Source: Pseudomonadota bacterium
GTDB taxonomy: Bacteria > Desulfobacterota > Binatia > Binatales > Binataceae
Assembly: GCA_021325025.1 (NCBI GenBank)
Contig: JAJPHZ010000035.1
Coordinates: 372,001 to 436,000 of the forward strand
DNA: 64,000 bases
Direction of reading: 5' to 3'
Below the pieces are notes generated by a model. The model saw only the letters and a program-made list of their open reading frames with translations. It made no database searches and was not told the DNA's origin. Shown piece after piece: positions 34,334 to 42,578 of the stretch (positions within the stretch are counted from its first letter, which is position 1; the number at the start of each line of letters is the position of its first letter). The translations under genes were made by a program, and so were the position numbers.

Positions 34334-35553
34334 TGGCAGAGCACAAGAGCAGACACGTACTGGACGGCTTCCGCGTCCTGGACATCACCCAGTTTGTCGC
34401 CGGACCGACGGCGACGCGCTTTTTGGCCCAGATGGGTGCGGAAGTGATCAAACTGGAGATGGCGCCCACCGGCGATCGCGCCCGGCTGGTGCCGATGCTC
34501 AAGGACGGGCGCAGCTCGCACTTCGTCCATCACAACCGCGGCAAGAAAAGCCTGTGCCTGGACATGAGCAAGCCGCAGGCGCTGGACTTGACCAAACGGC
34601 TGCTGGCCAGGGTGGACGTGTTCGTCGAGAATTTCAGTCCGGGCACGATTGCGCGGATGGGGCTGGGTTACGAGGAAGTCAGGCGGATCAATCCGCGCCT
34701 GGTGATGTGCTCGATTTCGACCTTCGGCCAGAGCGGCAGGCTCGCTTCGCTGGCGGGCTTCGACTTTATCGGCGCCTCATACGCGGCGGCGATCAGCGCC
34801 CTGAATGCGCGCCGCGAGGGCCAGCCGGTGCTGCCCAACATCCCGATCGGCGACGTGATGACCGGGGTGCATGCGGTCGGCGCGATCGCCTGTGCGCTGC
34901 TCTATCGCGAGCGCACCGGACAGGGACAGTATCTGGACATCTCGCTGCTCGATGCCTACTTCAATTGCCACGAAGTGGTGACCACTGACCTGCATCGGCG
35001 GGCGATGGCGGGCGGGCAGGCCGAGGCACACGGCGCCAGCGTTGTGCCGCTGGCGATCTTTCGCGGCACACGCCATTACATCTGTATCATGGCGCCGCTG
35101 GACCACCTGTGGCGCCGCTTGTGCGAGGCGATCGGGCGGCCCGAGTTGGGTCAGGATCCGCGCTTCGCCGACCATGCGGGACGGGCGCGCAACGAAAAGC
35201 AGGTGCTCGAGCTGATCCAGGCATGGCTCGACGCAACCGATGAAGCGCAGGCACTGGACATCCTGGAGCAGTATCACGTGCCTGCGGCGCCGGTGCTGAC
35301 GCTCACCGACGCGATCGACAATCCGCATCTGCTCGAGCGCGGCACCGTGCGCGCCGCGACCGACCGCATCCTGGGCGACATAAAGGTTCCCGGGCTGCCG
35401 CTTCGGTTTTCGGATTTTCCCGACGAGTTGCCCGCGGAGGCGCCGTTTTTGGGCGAGCATAACCGTGAGATCCTGAGCCGCTACCTGGACCTTTCCGATA
35501 TGGAGATCGCGGAACTGGAGCGAGCCGGCGTATTACAGGAGAAGCGGGTGTGA
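34333..35553 (+). CDS. CaiB/BaiF class III CoA-transferase
   Basis: This is a 406-aa family III CoA-transferase. Seen: GFRVLDITQFVAGPTATRFLAQMGAEVIK at the N-terminus, a VENFSPGTIARMGLGYEEV segment, the catalytic-type Asp174 in IGDVMTG, and YRERTGQGQYLDISLLDAYF. Enzymes of this class move CoA between carboxylates through an Asp-anhydride intermediate, activating acids for degradation. It is the second gene of the overlapping operon 32870-37138, between the amidohydrolase and a thiolase-like gene, which suggests a route: acid activation, then chain shortening (inference). The acid is unknown. Confidence 0.92.
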   Translation: MAEHKSRHVLDGFRVLDITQFVAGPTATRFLAQMGAEVIKLEMAPTGDRARLVPMLKDGRSSHFVHHNRGKKSLCLDMSKPQALDLTKRLLARVDVFVENFSPGTIARMGLGYEEVRRINPRLVMCSISTFGQSGRLASLAGFDFIGASYAAAISALNARREGQPVLPNIPIGDVMTGVHAVGAIACALLYRERTGQGQYLDISLLDAYFNCHEVVTTDLHRRAMAGGQAEAHGASVVPLAIFRGTRHYICIMAPLDHLWRRLCEAIGRPELGQDPRFADHAGRARNEKQVLELIQAWLDATDEAQALDILEQYHVPAAPVLTLTDAIDNPHLLERGTVRAATDRILGDIKVPGLPLRFSDFPDELPAEAPFLGEHNREILSRYLDLSDMEIAELERAGVLQEKRV

Positions 35554-36731
35554 GCAGATACAGGCTGCGCGGCTGCGCGGCAATCGTCGGCGCGGCGGAC
35601 ACCAGGGTCGGCGTGGTGCCGGAATTCACCAGCGCGCAGTTGCAGACGCAGGCAGCGCGCCTGGCGATGGCCGACGCGGGGATCGGCAAGGAGCAAATCG
35701 ACGGCTTGATCACCTGCAATGCCAGCGTTGAGCGCGGGCCGCTCAAGACGTTTCACGCCGAGATGGTCGCCGAGTTGCTCGGCATCGCGCCGCGCTTTTG
35801 TCTGACCGGCGCGGTAGGCGGGGCGCTGCCGGTGCTGATGATCGAGCACGCGGCGGCGGCGATCGCGGCCGGCCTGTGCCACACCGTGCTGCTGATTTCG
35901 GCGGACAACCTCCTGTCAGGCGCCAAGCGCCGTGTTCCAATGCCTGAGCCGTGGGACGACCCGCAATTCGAGGAGCCCTACGGTCCGACCACACCCGCGA
36001 TGTACGCGCTGATCGCGCGCGCGCACATGGATGCGTACGGCACCACCAGCGAGCAGTTCGCGGCGGTCGCGGTGGCCTGCCGCAAGCACGCGGCGATGAC
36101 TCCCGGGGCGCACAAGCGTACGCCTATCACGATCGCCGACGTGCTCAATTCGCGGATGATCGCCGATCCGCTGCATCTGCTCGATTGCAGCCTGGTGTCC
36201 GACGGCGGCGCGGCGATTGTGATCACGTCGGCGGAGCGGGCGCGGGACTTCAGCAAAACGCCCGTGTACTTCCTGGGCGCCGGTGAAGCCCATCCGTATC
36301 TGAGCCTGCTCCACGCGCAAAGCCTGACCGTATCGGGCGCGGTCGAGTCGGGCAGGCAGGCTTACGCGGCAGCGGGCGTGCGTGCGCAGGACATCGACGT
36401 GGCGTTCGTTTACGACGCGTTCACTCCGATGGCGATCATCTACCTGGAGGATTTGGGCTTCTGCCCCAAGGGCGAAGGCGGCCGCTTTGTCCAGGGCGGC
36501 AACATCGAGCTGGGCGGCGCGCTGCCGATCAACACCCACGGTGGACTGTTGTCGTATTGCCATGCGGGCCTGGCCAATTCCATCTTTCATATCACCGAAG
36601 CGGTGCGGCAACTGCGCGGCGAATGCGGCGCGCGCCAGGTCGCGGGCGCGCGGTTGGCGATAATTCACGGCCAGGGCGGACGCGCCTCAACGCACGGCAC
36701 CGCGATCCTCGGCACGCAAGAGACCCTGTGA
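35550..36731 (+). CDS. thiolase/SCP2-like acyl-CoA lyase subunit lacking the usual nucleophilic Cys
   Basis: This is a 393-aa thiolase-fold protein. Start GTG 35550 overlaps the upstream stop by 4 nt. Seen: AAIVGAADTRVG at the N-terminus, the SDGGAAIVITSAERA strand and the C-terminal NTHGGLLSYCHAG with His330. In ordinary thiolases the N-terminal half carries a Cys nucleophile after a CxSG-type turn. Here that region reads FCLTGAVGGALPVLM, with no Cys at the expected position. Together with the following DUF35 protein this matches Ltp2-type systems, where thiolase-like and DUF35 subunits form a retro-aldolase that removes acyl side chains. That assignment is an inference from gene pairing and the missing Cys. 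Confidence 0.85.
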   Translation: MSRYRLRGCAAIVGAADTRVGVVPEFTSAQLQTQAARLAMADAGIGKEQIDGLITCNASVERGPLKTFHAEMVAELLGIAPRFCLTGAVGGALPVLMIEHAAAAIAAGLCHTVLLISADNLLSGAKRRVPMPEPWDDPQFEEPYGPTTPAMYALIARAHMDAYGTTSEQFAAVAVACRKHAAMTPGAHKRTPITIADVLNSRMIADPLHLLDCSLVSDGGAAIVITSAERARDFSKTPVYFLGAGEAHPYLSLLHAQSLTVSGAVESGRQAYAAAGVRAQDIDVAFVYDAFTPMAIIYLEDLGFCPKGEGGRFVQGGNIELGGALPINTHGGLLSYCHAGLANSIFHITEAVRQLRGECGARQVAGARLAIIHGQGGRASTHGTAILGTQETL

Positions 36732-37138
36732 TGGACAAGCCGGGCAAGCTGATACCGGTCCCTACCGCAGAGACGGCAGAGTTTTGGGCCGGATGCCGTC
36801 AAGGAGAACTGCGGCTGCAACTCTGCGCCGCCTGCAACAAGTATCAATTCCCGCCACAGAGTTTTTGCCGTCACTGCTCCAGCGCCGAGCTCAGTTGGGT
36901 GGCGGCTTCGGGGCAAGGCAGGGTCCTATCCTGCACCGTCGTGCACTGGTCGCCCAATCCTGCCTATGCGGCCGAGGTGCCCTACTCGCTGGCACTGATC
37001 GAACTGGACGAGGGCCCGCGGATGCTGACCAACATCGTGGGCGTGCCGCCCTCAGAAGTGCGAACCGGAATGCAGGTCGCGGTGGTGTTCGAGCAGTGCA
37101 GTCCGGAGATCACGCTGCCGAAGTTCAAGCCGCGATGA
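36731..37138 (+). CDS. Zn-ribbon/OB-fold DUF35 protein
   Basis: This 135-aa protein has a rubredoxin-like zinc ribbon with Cys32, Cys35, Cys46 and Cys49 (CAAC..CRHC), followed by an OB-fold of about 70 residues (GQGRVLSCTVVHW, YSLALIELDEGPRMLTNIVG). It begins at an ATG overlapping the thiolase-like stop by 1 nt (TGATG). DUF35 proteins pair with thiolase-like partners and can bind acyl-CoA or organise the active site, as in the ChsH2-DUF35/Ltp2 retro-aldolase. It ends the operon started at 32870. Confidence 0.92.
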   Translation: MDKPGKLIPVPTAETAEFWAGCRQGELRLQLCAACNKYQFPPQSFCRHCSSAELSWVAASGQGRVLSCTVVHWSPNPAYAAEVPYSLALIELDEGPRMLTNIVGVPPSEVRTGMQVAVVFEQCSPEITLPKFKPR

Positions 37139-37220
37139 GCATCGTTTGCGCCAGGGCGATACCGGGTGCGCAAGCGAGGGAAGCGGAGCAAGCAACGCGA
37201 AGCGACTCCCGTCTGCTCGC

Positions 37221-38363
37221 TCATCCGATGTGGTAGAGCCGCGACGCGTTGGCGAAGACGATTTTGCGCGTGACCTCCGCGGGCACTTCGGCAAAGTCGC
37301 GGGCGATTACTTCGCGCGAGTGCGGCCAGGTCGAGTCGGAGTGCGGAAAGTCGGAAGCCCACATGTAGTTGTCAGCGCCGAAGAATTTGTAGGCCGACGC
37401 GCCCACCGGATCGTCCTGGAAGGTCGCGAACATCTGGCGCTTGAGATAATCGCTGGGCGCCATCTTAAGCCGCGTCATCGCGACCCCCGAGAATTTATCG
37501 TAACCGTGATCGAGGCGGAAGATGAAATGCGGCATCCATCCGATGTCGCTTTCCGCCGACACGATGTTGAGCTTCGGGAAGCGCTCCAGCACTCCGCCCA
37601 TCACCAGCGTAAACAGGCTTACCTGGATGTCGGCGGGATAAAACATGTAGCGCGACAGATAGATGATCCCCAGCGCGTCCTTTTCGGTGCGCGCAGCGAT
37701 ATCCGCCGCGATCACGCCCGCGCTCTGGCCGCGGGCGGTGATGATGTGCAGCGACAGCGGCATTTCCAGCTCCGCCGCCGCCTGCCAGAACGGGTCGTAA
37801 TCGCGGCTGCTGTAAGGGCGCTCATCGGGCGCGGCCGCCGAGATCATCGCCGCGCGCAAGCCCTTTTTGCGGCACCGCTCCAGCTCCCTGACCGCATCGG
37901 CAACGTCGTGCAGCGCGATCAGCGCGCTGCCGATCAGACGCCTGGGGCTGTAGGAGCAGAATTCCGCCAGCCAGTCGTTGTAGACCGCGAAGCAGGCGCG
38001 CTGCAATTCCACGTCGGGCAGCGCGAACAACGGCATCCCCAGCGTCGTGTACAGCACTTCGGCCTCGACGCCGTCGACCTCCTGATCCTTGATGCGCTCG
38101 ACAGGGTCCCAGCCGCTGGGGCGGGCGCCTTCGTAACCCTTATCCAGATGCGCGCTCAATTCGTCGCCGCTTTTGCCGGTGGCGATATTGGGACCGAGCG
38201 GAAACGGGTTGATGCCGGGCGCCATCAGCCAGTATCCCGGCCCGATCGGATTGGTGCCCACGCGCGGTGCGCGATCGGCAAAGGCGCGGTCCAGCCGCTG
38301 CGTCCACAAATCGCCGGGTTCGATCACGTGCGAGTCAGCCGAGATCACGCGCAAGGCCGCCAT
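37221..38363 (-). CDS. amidohydrolase family 2 (ACMSD-like) metal-dependent hydrolase
   Basis: This 380-aa amidohydro_2 protein is closely related to those at 89-1204 and 1534-2685. It shares ISADSHVIEP with His12, WDPVERIKDQEVDGVEAEVLY, a central LSLHIITARG metal strand, SAESDIGWMPHF and ASDFPHSDSTWP. ATG 38363 is preferred: GAAGGAGGATGGC lies just upstream and the N-terminus matches the paralogues. The gene converges with the DUF35 gene and is divergent from the LLM oxidoreductase at 38518. Three such copies in one window suggest expansion of the family for different substrates. Confidence 0.92.
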   Translation of the reverse strand: MAALRVISADSHVIEPGDLWTQRLDRAFADRAPRVGTNPIGPGYWLMAPGINPFPLGPNIATGKSGDELSAHLDKGYEGARPSGWDPVERIKDQEVDGVEAEVLYTTLGMPLFALPDVELQRACFAVYNDWLAEFCSYSPRRLIGSALIALHDVADAVRELERCRKKGLRAAMISAAAPDERPYSSRDYDPFWQAAAELEMPLSLHIITARGQSAGVIAADIAARTEKDALGIIYLSRYMFYPADIQVSLFTLVMGGVLERFPKLNIVSAESDIGWMPHFIFRLDHGYDKFSGVAMTRLKMAPSDYLKRQMFATFQDDPVGASAYKFFGADNYMWASDFPHSDSTWPHSREVIARDFAEVPAEVTRKIVFANASRLYHIG

Positions 38364-38517
38364 TTTGCCATCCTCCTTCTGACGCCACGTTATATGACAT
38401 CTTCGATGATCGGCCGCAAATCTACAAACCCGCCGCCTCCCGGTTGGAGCGGTCGCATTGCGCGGCGGGGTTTGGTATGCGGACATCAGGCGCTCAGCAC
38501 CCTGGAGGATGACTGCG

Positions 38518-39408
38518 ATGAAAATCGGCGTGCGCTCCTTCATCACCACCGACACCATGCCGGCCGACAAGGTGGGGCGCGTATGCGAGACCCTGGGATT
38601 CGAGTCGATGTGGGTGTGCGACCATCCGATTCTGCCGGTCGAGCACAGCCTGGCGCCCACGCGTGTGGACCAGCGCGTCGGCATCCGCAACCATCAGATG
38701 CCGGAATACTATCGCGGCGTGCCTGACCCGTTCGTCGTGCTGACGCAGGCGGGCGCCGTCACCCGGCGGATCAAGCTCGGCACTGGTATCTGCCTGGTGC
38801 CCGAGCGCGAGCCGATCGGGCTGGCCAAGACCGTCGCGACGCTGGATTGGTGCAGCGGCGGGAGATTCCTGTTCGGCATCGGCGCGGGCGGAATCCCGCA
38901 GGAGTCCGCCGTGATGGGCGTCGAGTTCCGGCGCCGATGGCCGATGACGCGCGAATATATCGCGGCAATGAAGCAGCTGTGGACCCAGCCCCAAGCCCGC
39001 TTCGAGGGCGAATTCGTGCGCTTCGCGCCGGTCTTCTGCTATCCCAAACCGGCGCAAAAACCGCATCCGCCAATCATAATCGGCGCCGGTGGAATCGGGC
39101 CCAGTTCGCTGCGCGCCCTGCGCGACACTGCCGCGATGGGCGACGGATGGGGACCGGTCGGTATCGGGCCCCAAGAGCTGGCGCGCGACCTGGTCATGCT
39201 CAAGGAGCTGTGCGACAAAGCGGGACGGGACTTCGGCAAAATCGAGATCACGATCTTTTCGCCGGTCGAGGACCAAGACCCCAGGCGGACCGTCGAGGCC
39301 TACCGCGCGGCAGGCGCGCATCGGCTGGTGTTCATGGTCATCCCGCCGATGCTGCGGGACGAGCGGAAGCTGGAGGAGCTGGCGCGCCGCTACATCGGCG
39401 CGGTTTGA
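38518..39408 (+). CDS. LLM class flavin-dependent oxidoreductase, probably F420-dependent
   Basis: This 296-aa luciferase-like protein has MKIGVRSFITTDTMPADKVG at the N-terminus, SMWVCDHPILP, a RIKLGTGICLVPEREPIGLAK strand, FLFGIGAGGIPQES and PHPPIIIGAGGIG. It resembles the 46558 product throughout, so the two are recent paralogues. ATG 38518 is chosen because GGAGG lies 9 nt before it; the ATG at 38509 sits directly on the ribosome site. F420 use is inferred from the short single-subunit form. It is divergent from the amidohydrolase gene at 37221. Confidence 0.9.
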   Translation: MKIGVRSFITTDTMPADKVGRVCETLGFESMWVCDHPILPVEHSLAPTRVDQRVGIRNHQMPEYYRGVPDPFVVLTQAGAVTRRIKLGTGICLVPEREPIGLAKTVATLDWCSGGRFLFGIGAGGIPQESAVMGVEFRRRWPMTREYIAAMKQLWTQPQARFEGEFVRFAPVFCYPKPAQKPHPPIIIGAGGIGPSSLRALRDTAAMGDGWGPVGIGPQELARDLVMLKELCDKAGRDFGKIEITIFSPVEDQDPRRTVEAYRAAGAHRLVFMVIPPMLRDERKLEELARRYIGAV

Positions 39409-39523
39409 CGCCAGACGCGCAAGCGGCAACGGCTGTCGGGCGAGGCCACGTTGATTGTGGACCGCATCCTCCTCCCGCACTTCGGCCAGCCGCGCGGTGT
39501 GGCCTGTGATGCGGCGGCCTGGC

Positions 39524-39943
39524 TTATTTCTTCTGCAACGACTCAACGTAACGGACAATCGCCGTGATCCGCGCGTCGACTCTGGCCTTGGCTTCCCGCG
39601 ATTGACCTTCCTCCATTTCCAGGTTTGTGCCGAAAAACGGCATATTGAGGCGCTCGTGGGAGGGGAACTCCTTGCGTCCGTCAACGATCGCGTACACCTC
39701 GTCGAAGGGGAATTTGCCGCCGTTTCGGCGGCTTAGCTGGGTCAGGTCGGAAGGATTGGTTCCCGACAAGGTGTAGGAAGCCACACCTTTGCCGTCGCCC
39801 CTGGGCCCGTGGCATACCGCGCAATACTGATCGTAGTCCTTCTTGCCGTCGGGCGTTTGCGCCGCGCAGGGCACGGCTCCCAACCACAGGCATGCGGCCG
39901 CCCACGCGATTGCCGCGGGGATGGGAAAAAACCGCAGCAGCAT
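39524..39943 (-). CDS. secreted monohaem c-type cytochrome domain protein
   Basis: This 139-aa exported protein has a hydrophobic signal segment at residues about 4-28 (ending VPCAAQ), then a cytochrome-c fold: the haem attachment motif CAVCH (Cys41, Cys44, His45) and a probable Met ligand, Met101, in LNMPFFG. It is periplasmic, and probably an electron carrier or a subunit of an oxidase or dehydrogenase chain. It is not linked to an obvious partner. ATG 39943 begins the signal peptide but has no good ribosome site. The frame upstream is open without signal-like content. Confidence 0.85.
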   Translation of the reverse strand: MLLRFFPIPAAIAWAAACLWLGAVPCAAQTPDGKKDYDQYCAVCHGPRGDGKGVASYTLSGTNPSDLTQLSRRNGGKFPFDEVYAIVDGRKEFPSHERLNMPFFGTNLEMEEGQSREAKARVDARITAIVRYVESLQKK

Positions 39944-40086
39944 CGGGCGGTGGTTCGATCGGAACCATCGCCTGCCCCTTTTCGCAGCACGCTGGTAAGG
40001 TATTCGGGCCGAATCATCCGGCACGGTTGCTGCACGGTAAAACAAAGGGGCGGCTTGAAGATCGCCCCTGCCCAGGAGGAACCGAT

Positions 40087-40539
40087 ATGGCGTATCCATT
40101 TCACGCCATTCTGTGTCCGGTCGGGTTTAATGGCAACTACGCCGGGGCGTTGTCGATGGCGCGGCGGCTGCAAATCGAGCCCGGTTCCGTGATCTATGTT
40201 CTGCACGTAATTCCCCAGTTGCCGCCCCATCGCGAAGGCGCCTTCGTCGATGTCTCGTTGGCGGAGGGGGCGCGCGAAACCGCGGCGCGCCATCGATTGG
40301 AGCGGATTGCCGGCGAGCAGCTTGCCGGCGCCAATTACAAGGTGCTGGTCGCCAACTGCTCGGCACCCGATCAGATCGCGGAGTCGATCATCAATACCGC
40401 CCAGCAGGTCCGGGCCGATGTGGTCGTGATGGCGACGCACGGACGGGTCGGGCTGCCGCACGAGCTGTTCGGGAGCGTCACCGAACGCGTGGTGCGGCAG
40501 TCGCGATGTCCCGTGCTCACGGTGCGGCTGGAGGGCTGA
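40087..40539 (+). CDS. universal stress protein (UspA family)
   Basis: This is a 150-aa single-domain Usp protein. Seen: FHAILCPVGFNGNYAGALSMA at the N-terminus and the C-terminal ATP-type loop MATHGRVGLPHELFGSVTERVVRQSRCPVLTVR, which matches the G-x2-G-x9-G-S/T signature of ATP-binding Usps. Such proteins modulate survival under starvation or oxidative stress. AGGAGG lies 7 nt before the ATG. It is 16 nt upstream of polX and so may be co-transcribed with it. Confidence 0.92.
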   Translation: MAYPFHAILCPVGFNGNYAGALSMARRLQIEPGSVIYVLHVIPQLPPHREGAFVDVSLAEGARETAARHRLERIAGEQLAGANYKVLVANCSAPDQIAESIINTAQQVRADVVVMATHGRVGLPHELFGSVTERVVRQSRCPVLTVRLEG

Positions 40540-40555
40540 TTCCGCCCGATTTGCG

Positions 40556-42259
40556 ATGGAAAATCACGAGATCGCCAACGTCCTGGACGAAGTTGCCGAC
40601 CTGCTCGAAGTGAGCGAGGACAATTTTTTTCGCGTCCGCGCCTATCGCAACGCGGCGCGGACCATCCGCGACTTTCCAACCCCGCTGGCACGCATGAGCG
40701 CCGAGGATTTGCAGGAACTGCCGGGCATCGGCGCCGACCTTGCGGGCAAGATCGCGACTTTGATTACAACCGGCGAACTCCCGCTGCATCGGCAGTTGAC
40801 GCACAAGGTGCCGCCGGGGCTGGTTGCGCTGACGCGTTTGCCGGGGCTGGGTCCCAAGCGCGTCCGCCTGCTCAGCCAGAAACTGCGTATCCGCGATCTC
40901 AAAGACCTAAAGCGCGCGCTCGAGGACGGACGGTTGCGCGCCGTGCGCGGCTTTGGCCCAAAGATTTGCGATACTCTGGCGGCCGCGATCGCCCGCCAGG
41001 CCGAGGCACCCAGGACGCGCACGCTTTATCCCGAGGCGGCCGCCATCGCCCACAAGCTGGTGGAGCATCTGCGCGGCGCTCCCGGCGTAGTGCGGATCGA
41101 CGCCGCCGGCAGCCTGCGGCGGCGCAAGGATACGATTGGCGACCTCGATATCGTTGCCGCGGCCGCCGACCCGGCCCCGGTGATGGATCGGCTGGTACAG
41201 TACTCCGGTGTCAAGCAGGTGCTTGAAAAGGGCGAGACGCGGACCAGCGTCGCGCTTGCCGCCGACTTCCACGTCGATCTGCGTGTGGTGCCGCCGCAAA
41301 GCTATGGCGCGGCGCTGCTGTATTTCACCGGCTCGCAGGCCCACGATATCCATCTGCGGCGCCTGGCGCAGGAGCGCGGGATGCTGCTCAATGAGTACGG
41401 GTTGTTCCGCGGCAAAAAACGGATCGCCGCGGCCGAGGAAAAGGACATTTACAAGGCGCTCAATCTTGAGTGGATTCCACCGGAGTTGCGCGAGGACCGC
41501 GGCGAGATCGAAGCCGCCGCCCGGGGCCAACTGCCGCACCTTATCACGCGGGAGGATCTGCGCGGTGACTTGCACACTCATTCGTCGTACACGGACGGGC
41601 GCGTGTCGATAAAGGAGATGGCCTCGGCGGCGCGGGAGCTGGGGATGGAGTACCTGGCGATCACCGACCATTCCAAACGCATCGCGATGGCGCACGGGCT
41701 CAATCCCGCCGGGCTGCGCAAACAGCGGCGGGAGATCGAGCGGGTCCAGAGGGAGGTCGGAATTCGCGTGCTGCGTGGAATCGAAGTCGATATTCTCGAC
41801 GACGGCGCGCTGGACCTGCCCGACGACGCGCTGGCCGAGCTGGATTGGGTGGTCGCATCGGCGCACTACAAACTGGCGCAAAATAGCCGCGACATGACGC
41901 GCCGCCTGGTGAGGGCGATTCGCAATCCAAACGTTGACGTGATCGGCCATCCAAGCGGCCGCCTGCTGGGCGAGCGCGAGGCGTCGACTTTCGACTGGGG
42001 CGAGGTGTTGCACGCCGCGCGCGAGGAAGGCTGTGCACTGGAGCTGGATTCCCAGGCCGACCGGCTCGACCTCACCGATACGGCCTGTCTTGCCGCCAGG
42101 CGCGAGGGAGTCTGGATCGTCATTTCCAGCGACGCGCACCATCCGCATGAATTCGCGATGCTGGAGTTCGGAATCAACCAGGCGCGGCGCGGATGGATCG
42201 AGCCGGCCAACGTGCTCAATACGCGGCCATGGGAAAAATTCCCGCGCCGCACGCGGTGA
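40556..42259 (+). CDS. polX: family X DNA polymerase with C-terminal PHP domain (PolX)
   Basis: This is a 567-aa DNA repair polymerase/exonuclease. Residues about 1-95 carry helix-hairpin-helix units (LQELPGIGADLAGKIATL; LTRLPGLGPKRVRLL). Residues about 150-320 form the nucleotidyltransferase palm, with AGSLRRRKDTIGDLDIV and DFHVDLRVV supplying the three catalytic Asp. A PHP metal-dependent phosphoesterase starts near 336 (RGDLHTHSSYTDG, AITDHSKR, SSDAHHPHEF). Bacterial PolX fills short gaps in base-excision repair, with the PHP domain giving 3'-5' exonuclease activity. Length and domain order are normal. Confidence 0.95.
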   Translation: MENHEIANVLDEVADLLEVSEDNFFRVRAYRNAARTIRDFPTPLARMSAEDLQELPGIGADLAGKIATLITTGELPLHRQLTHKVPPGLVALTRLPGLGPKRVRLLSQKLRIRDLKDLKRALEDGRLRAVRGFGPKICDTLAAAIARQAEAPRTRTLYPEAAAIAHKLVEHLRGAPGVVRIDAAGSLRRRKDTIGDLDIVAAAADPAPVMDRLVQYSGVKQVLEKGETRTSVALAADFHVDLRVVPPQSYGAALLYFTGSQAHDIHLRRLAQERGMLLNEYGLFRGKKRIAAAEEKDIYKALNLEWIPPELREDRGEIEAAARGQLPHLITREDLRGDLHTHSSYTDGRVSIKEMASAARELGMEYLAITDHSKRIAMAHGLNPAGLRKQRREIERVQREVGIRVLRGIEVDILDDGALDLPDDALAELDWVVASAHYKLAQNSRDMTRRLVRAIRNPNVDVIGHPSGRLLGEREASTFDWGEVLHAAREEGCALELDSQADRLDLTDTACLAARREGVWIVISSDAHHPHEFAMLEFGINQARRGWIEPANVLNTRPWEKFPRRTR

Positions 42260-42276
42260 ATCCCGCCCAGGAAATA

Positions 42277-42516
42277 ATGAGAAATATCGTTGCACTGCTT
42301 TGCCTGAGTATGGCGCTCCTAATCGGTTGTTCGCAGACCCAGACGTCGGCCTTACAGGGTCAATGCTCGGCCGGCGACGCGGCAGCATGCGAAGAACTGG
42401 CGCGGGCGCAGCGCTCCTCCTACCAGGAACAACCCGCCAGTTCCGCGGTGGATAAGACGCGGCCGGTCATCCCCTCGCCCTCCTCGGCAATCCCGCCCCC
42501 GCGCCACCTCCCCTAG
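42277..42516 (+). CDS. small lipoprotein of unknown function
   Basis: This 79-aa protein has a lipoprotein signal: MRNIVALLCLSMALLIGCS, lipobox LIGC with Cys18 as the lipidated residue. The mature part is short and Ser/Pro-rich, with CSAGDAAACEELARAQRSSYQEQ, which resembles a single Sel1/TPR-like degenerate turn with two Cys. AGGAA lies 5 nt before the ATG. It follows polX by 17 nt. No function can be assigned; it is probably anchored in the envelope. Confidence 0.7.
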   Translation: MRNIVALLCLSMALLIGCSQTQTSALQGQCSAGDAAACEELARAQRSSYQEQPASSAVDKTRPVIPSPSSAIPPPRHLP

Positions 42517-42578
42517 CGATTCTTTTTTCCAGCCCCCGCTGGCTGCGCGCGCGGGAGCGCGCGAAAATTGACCGCGTC

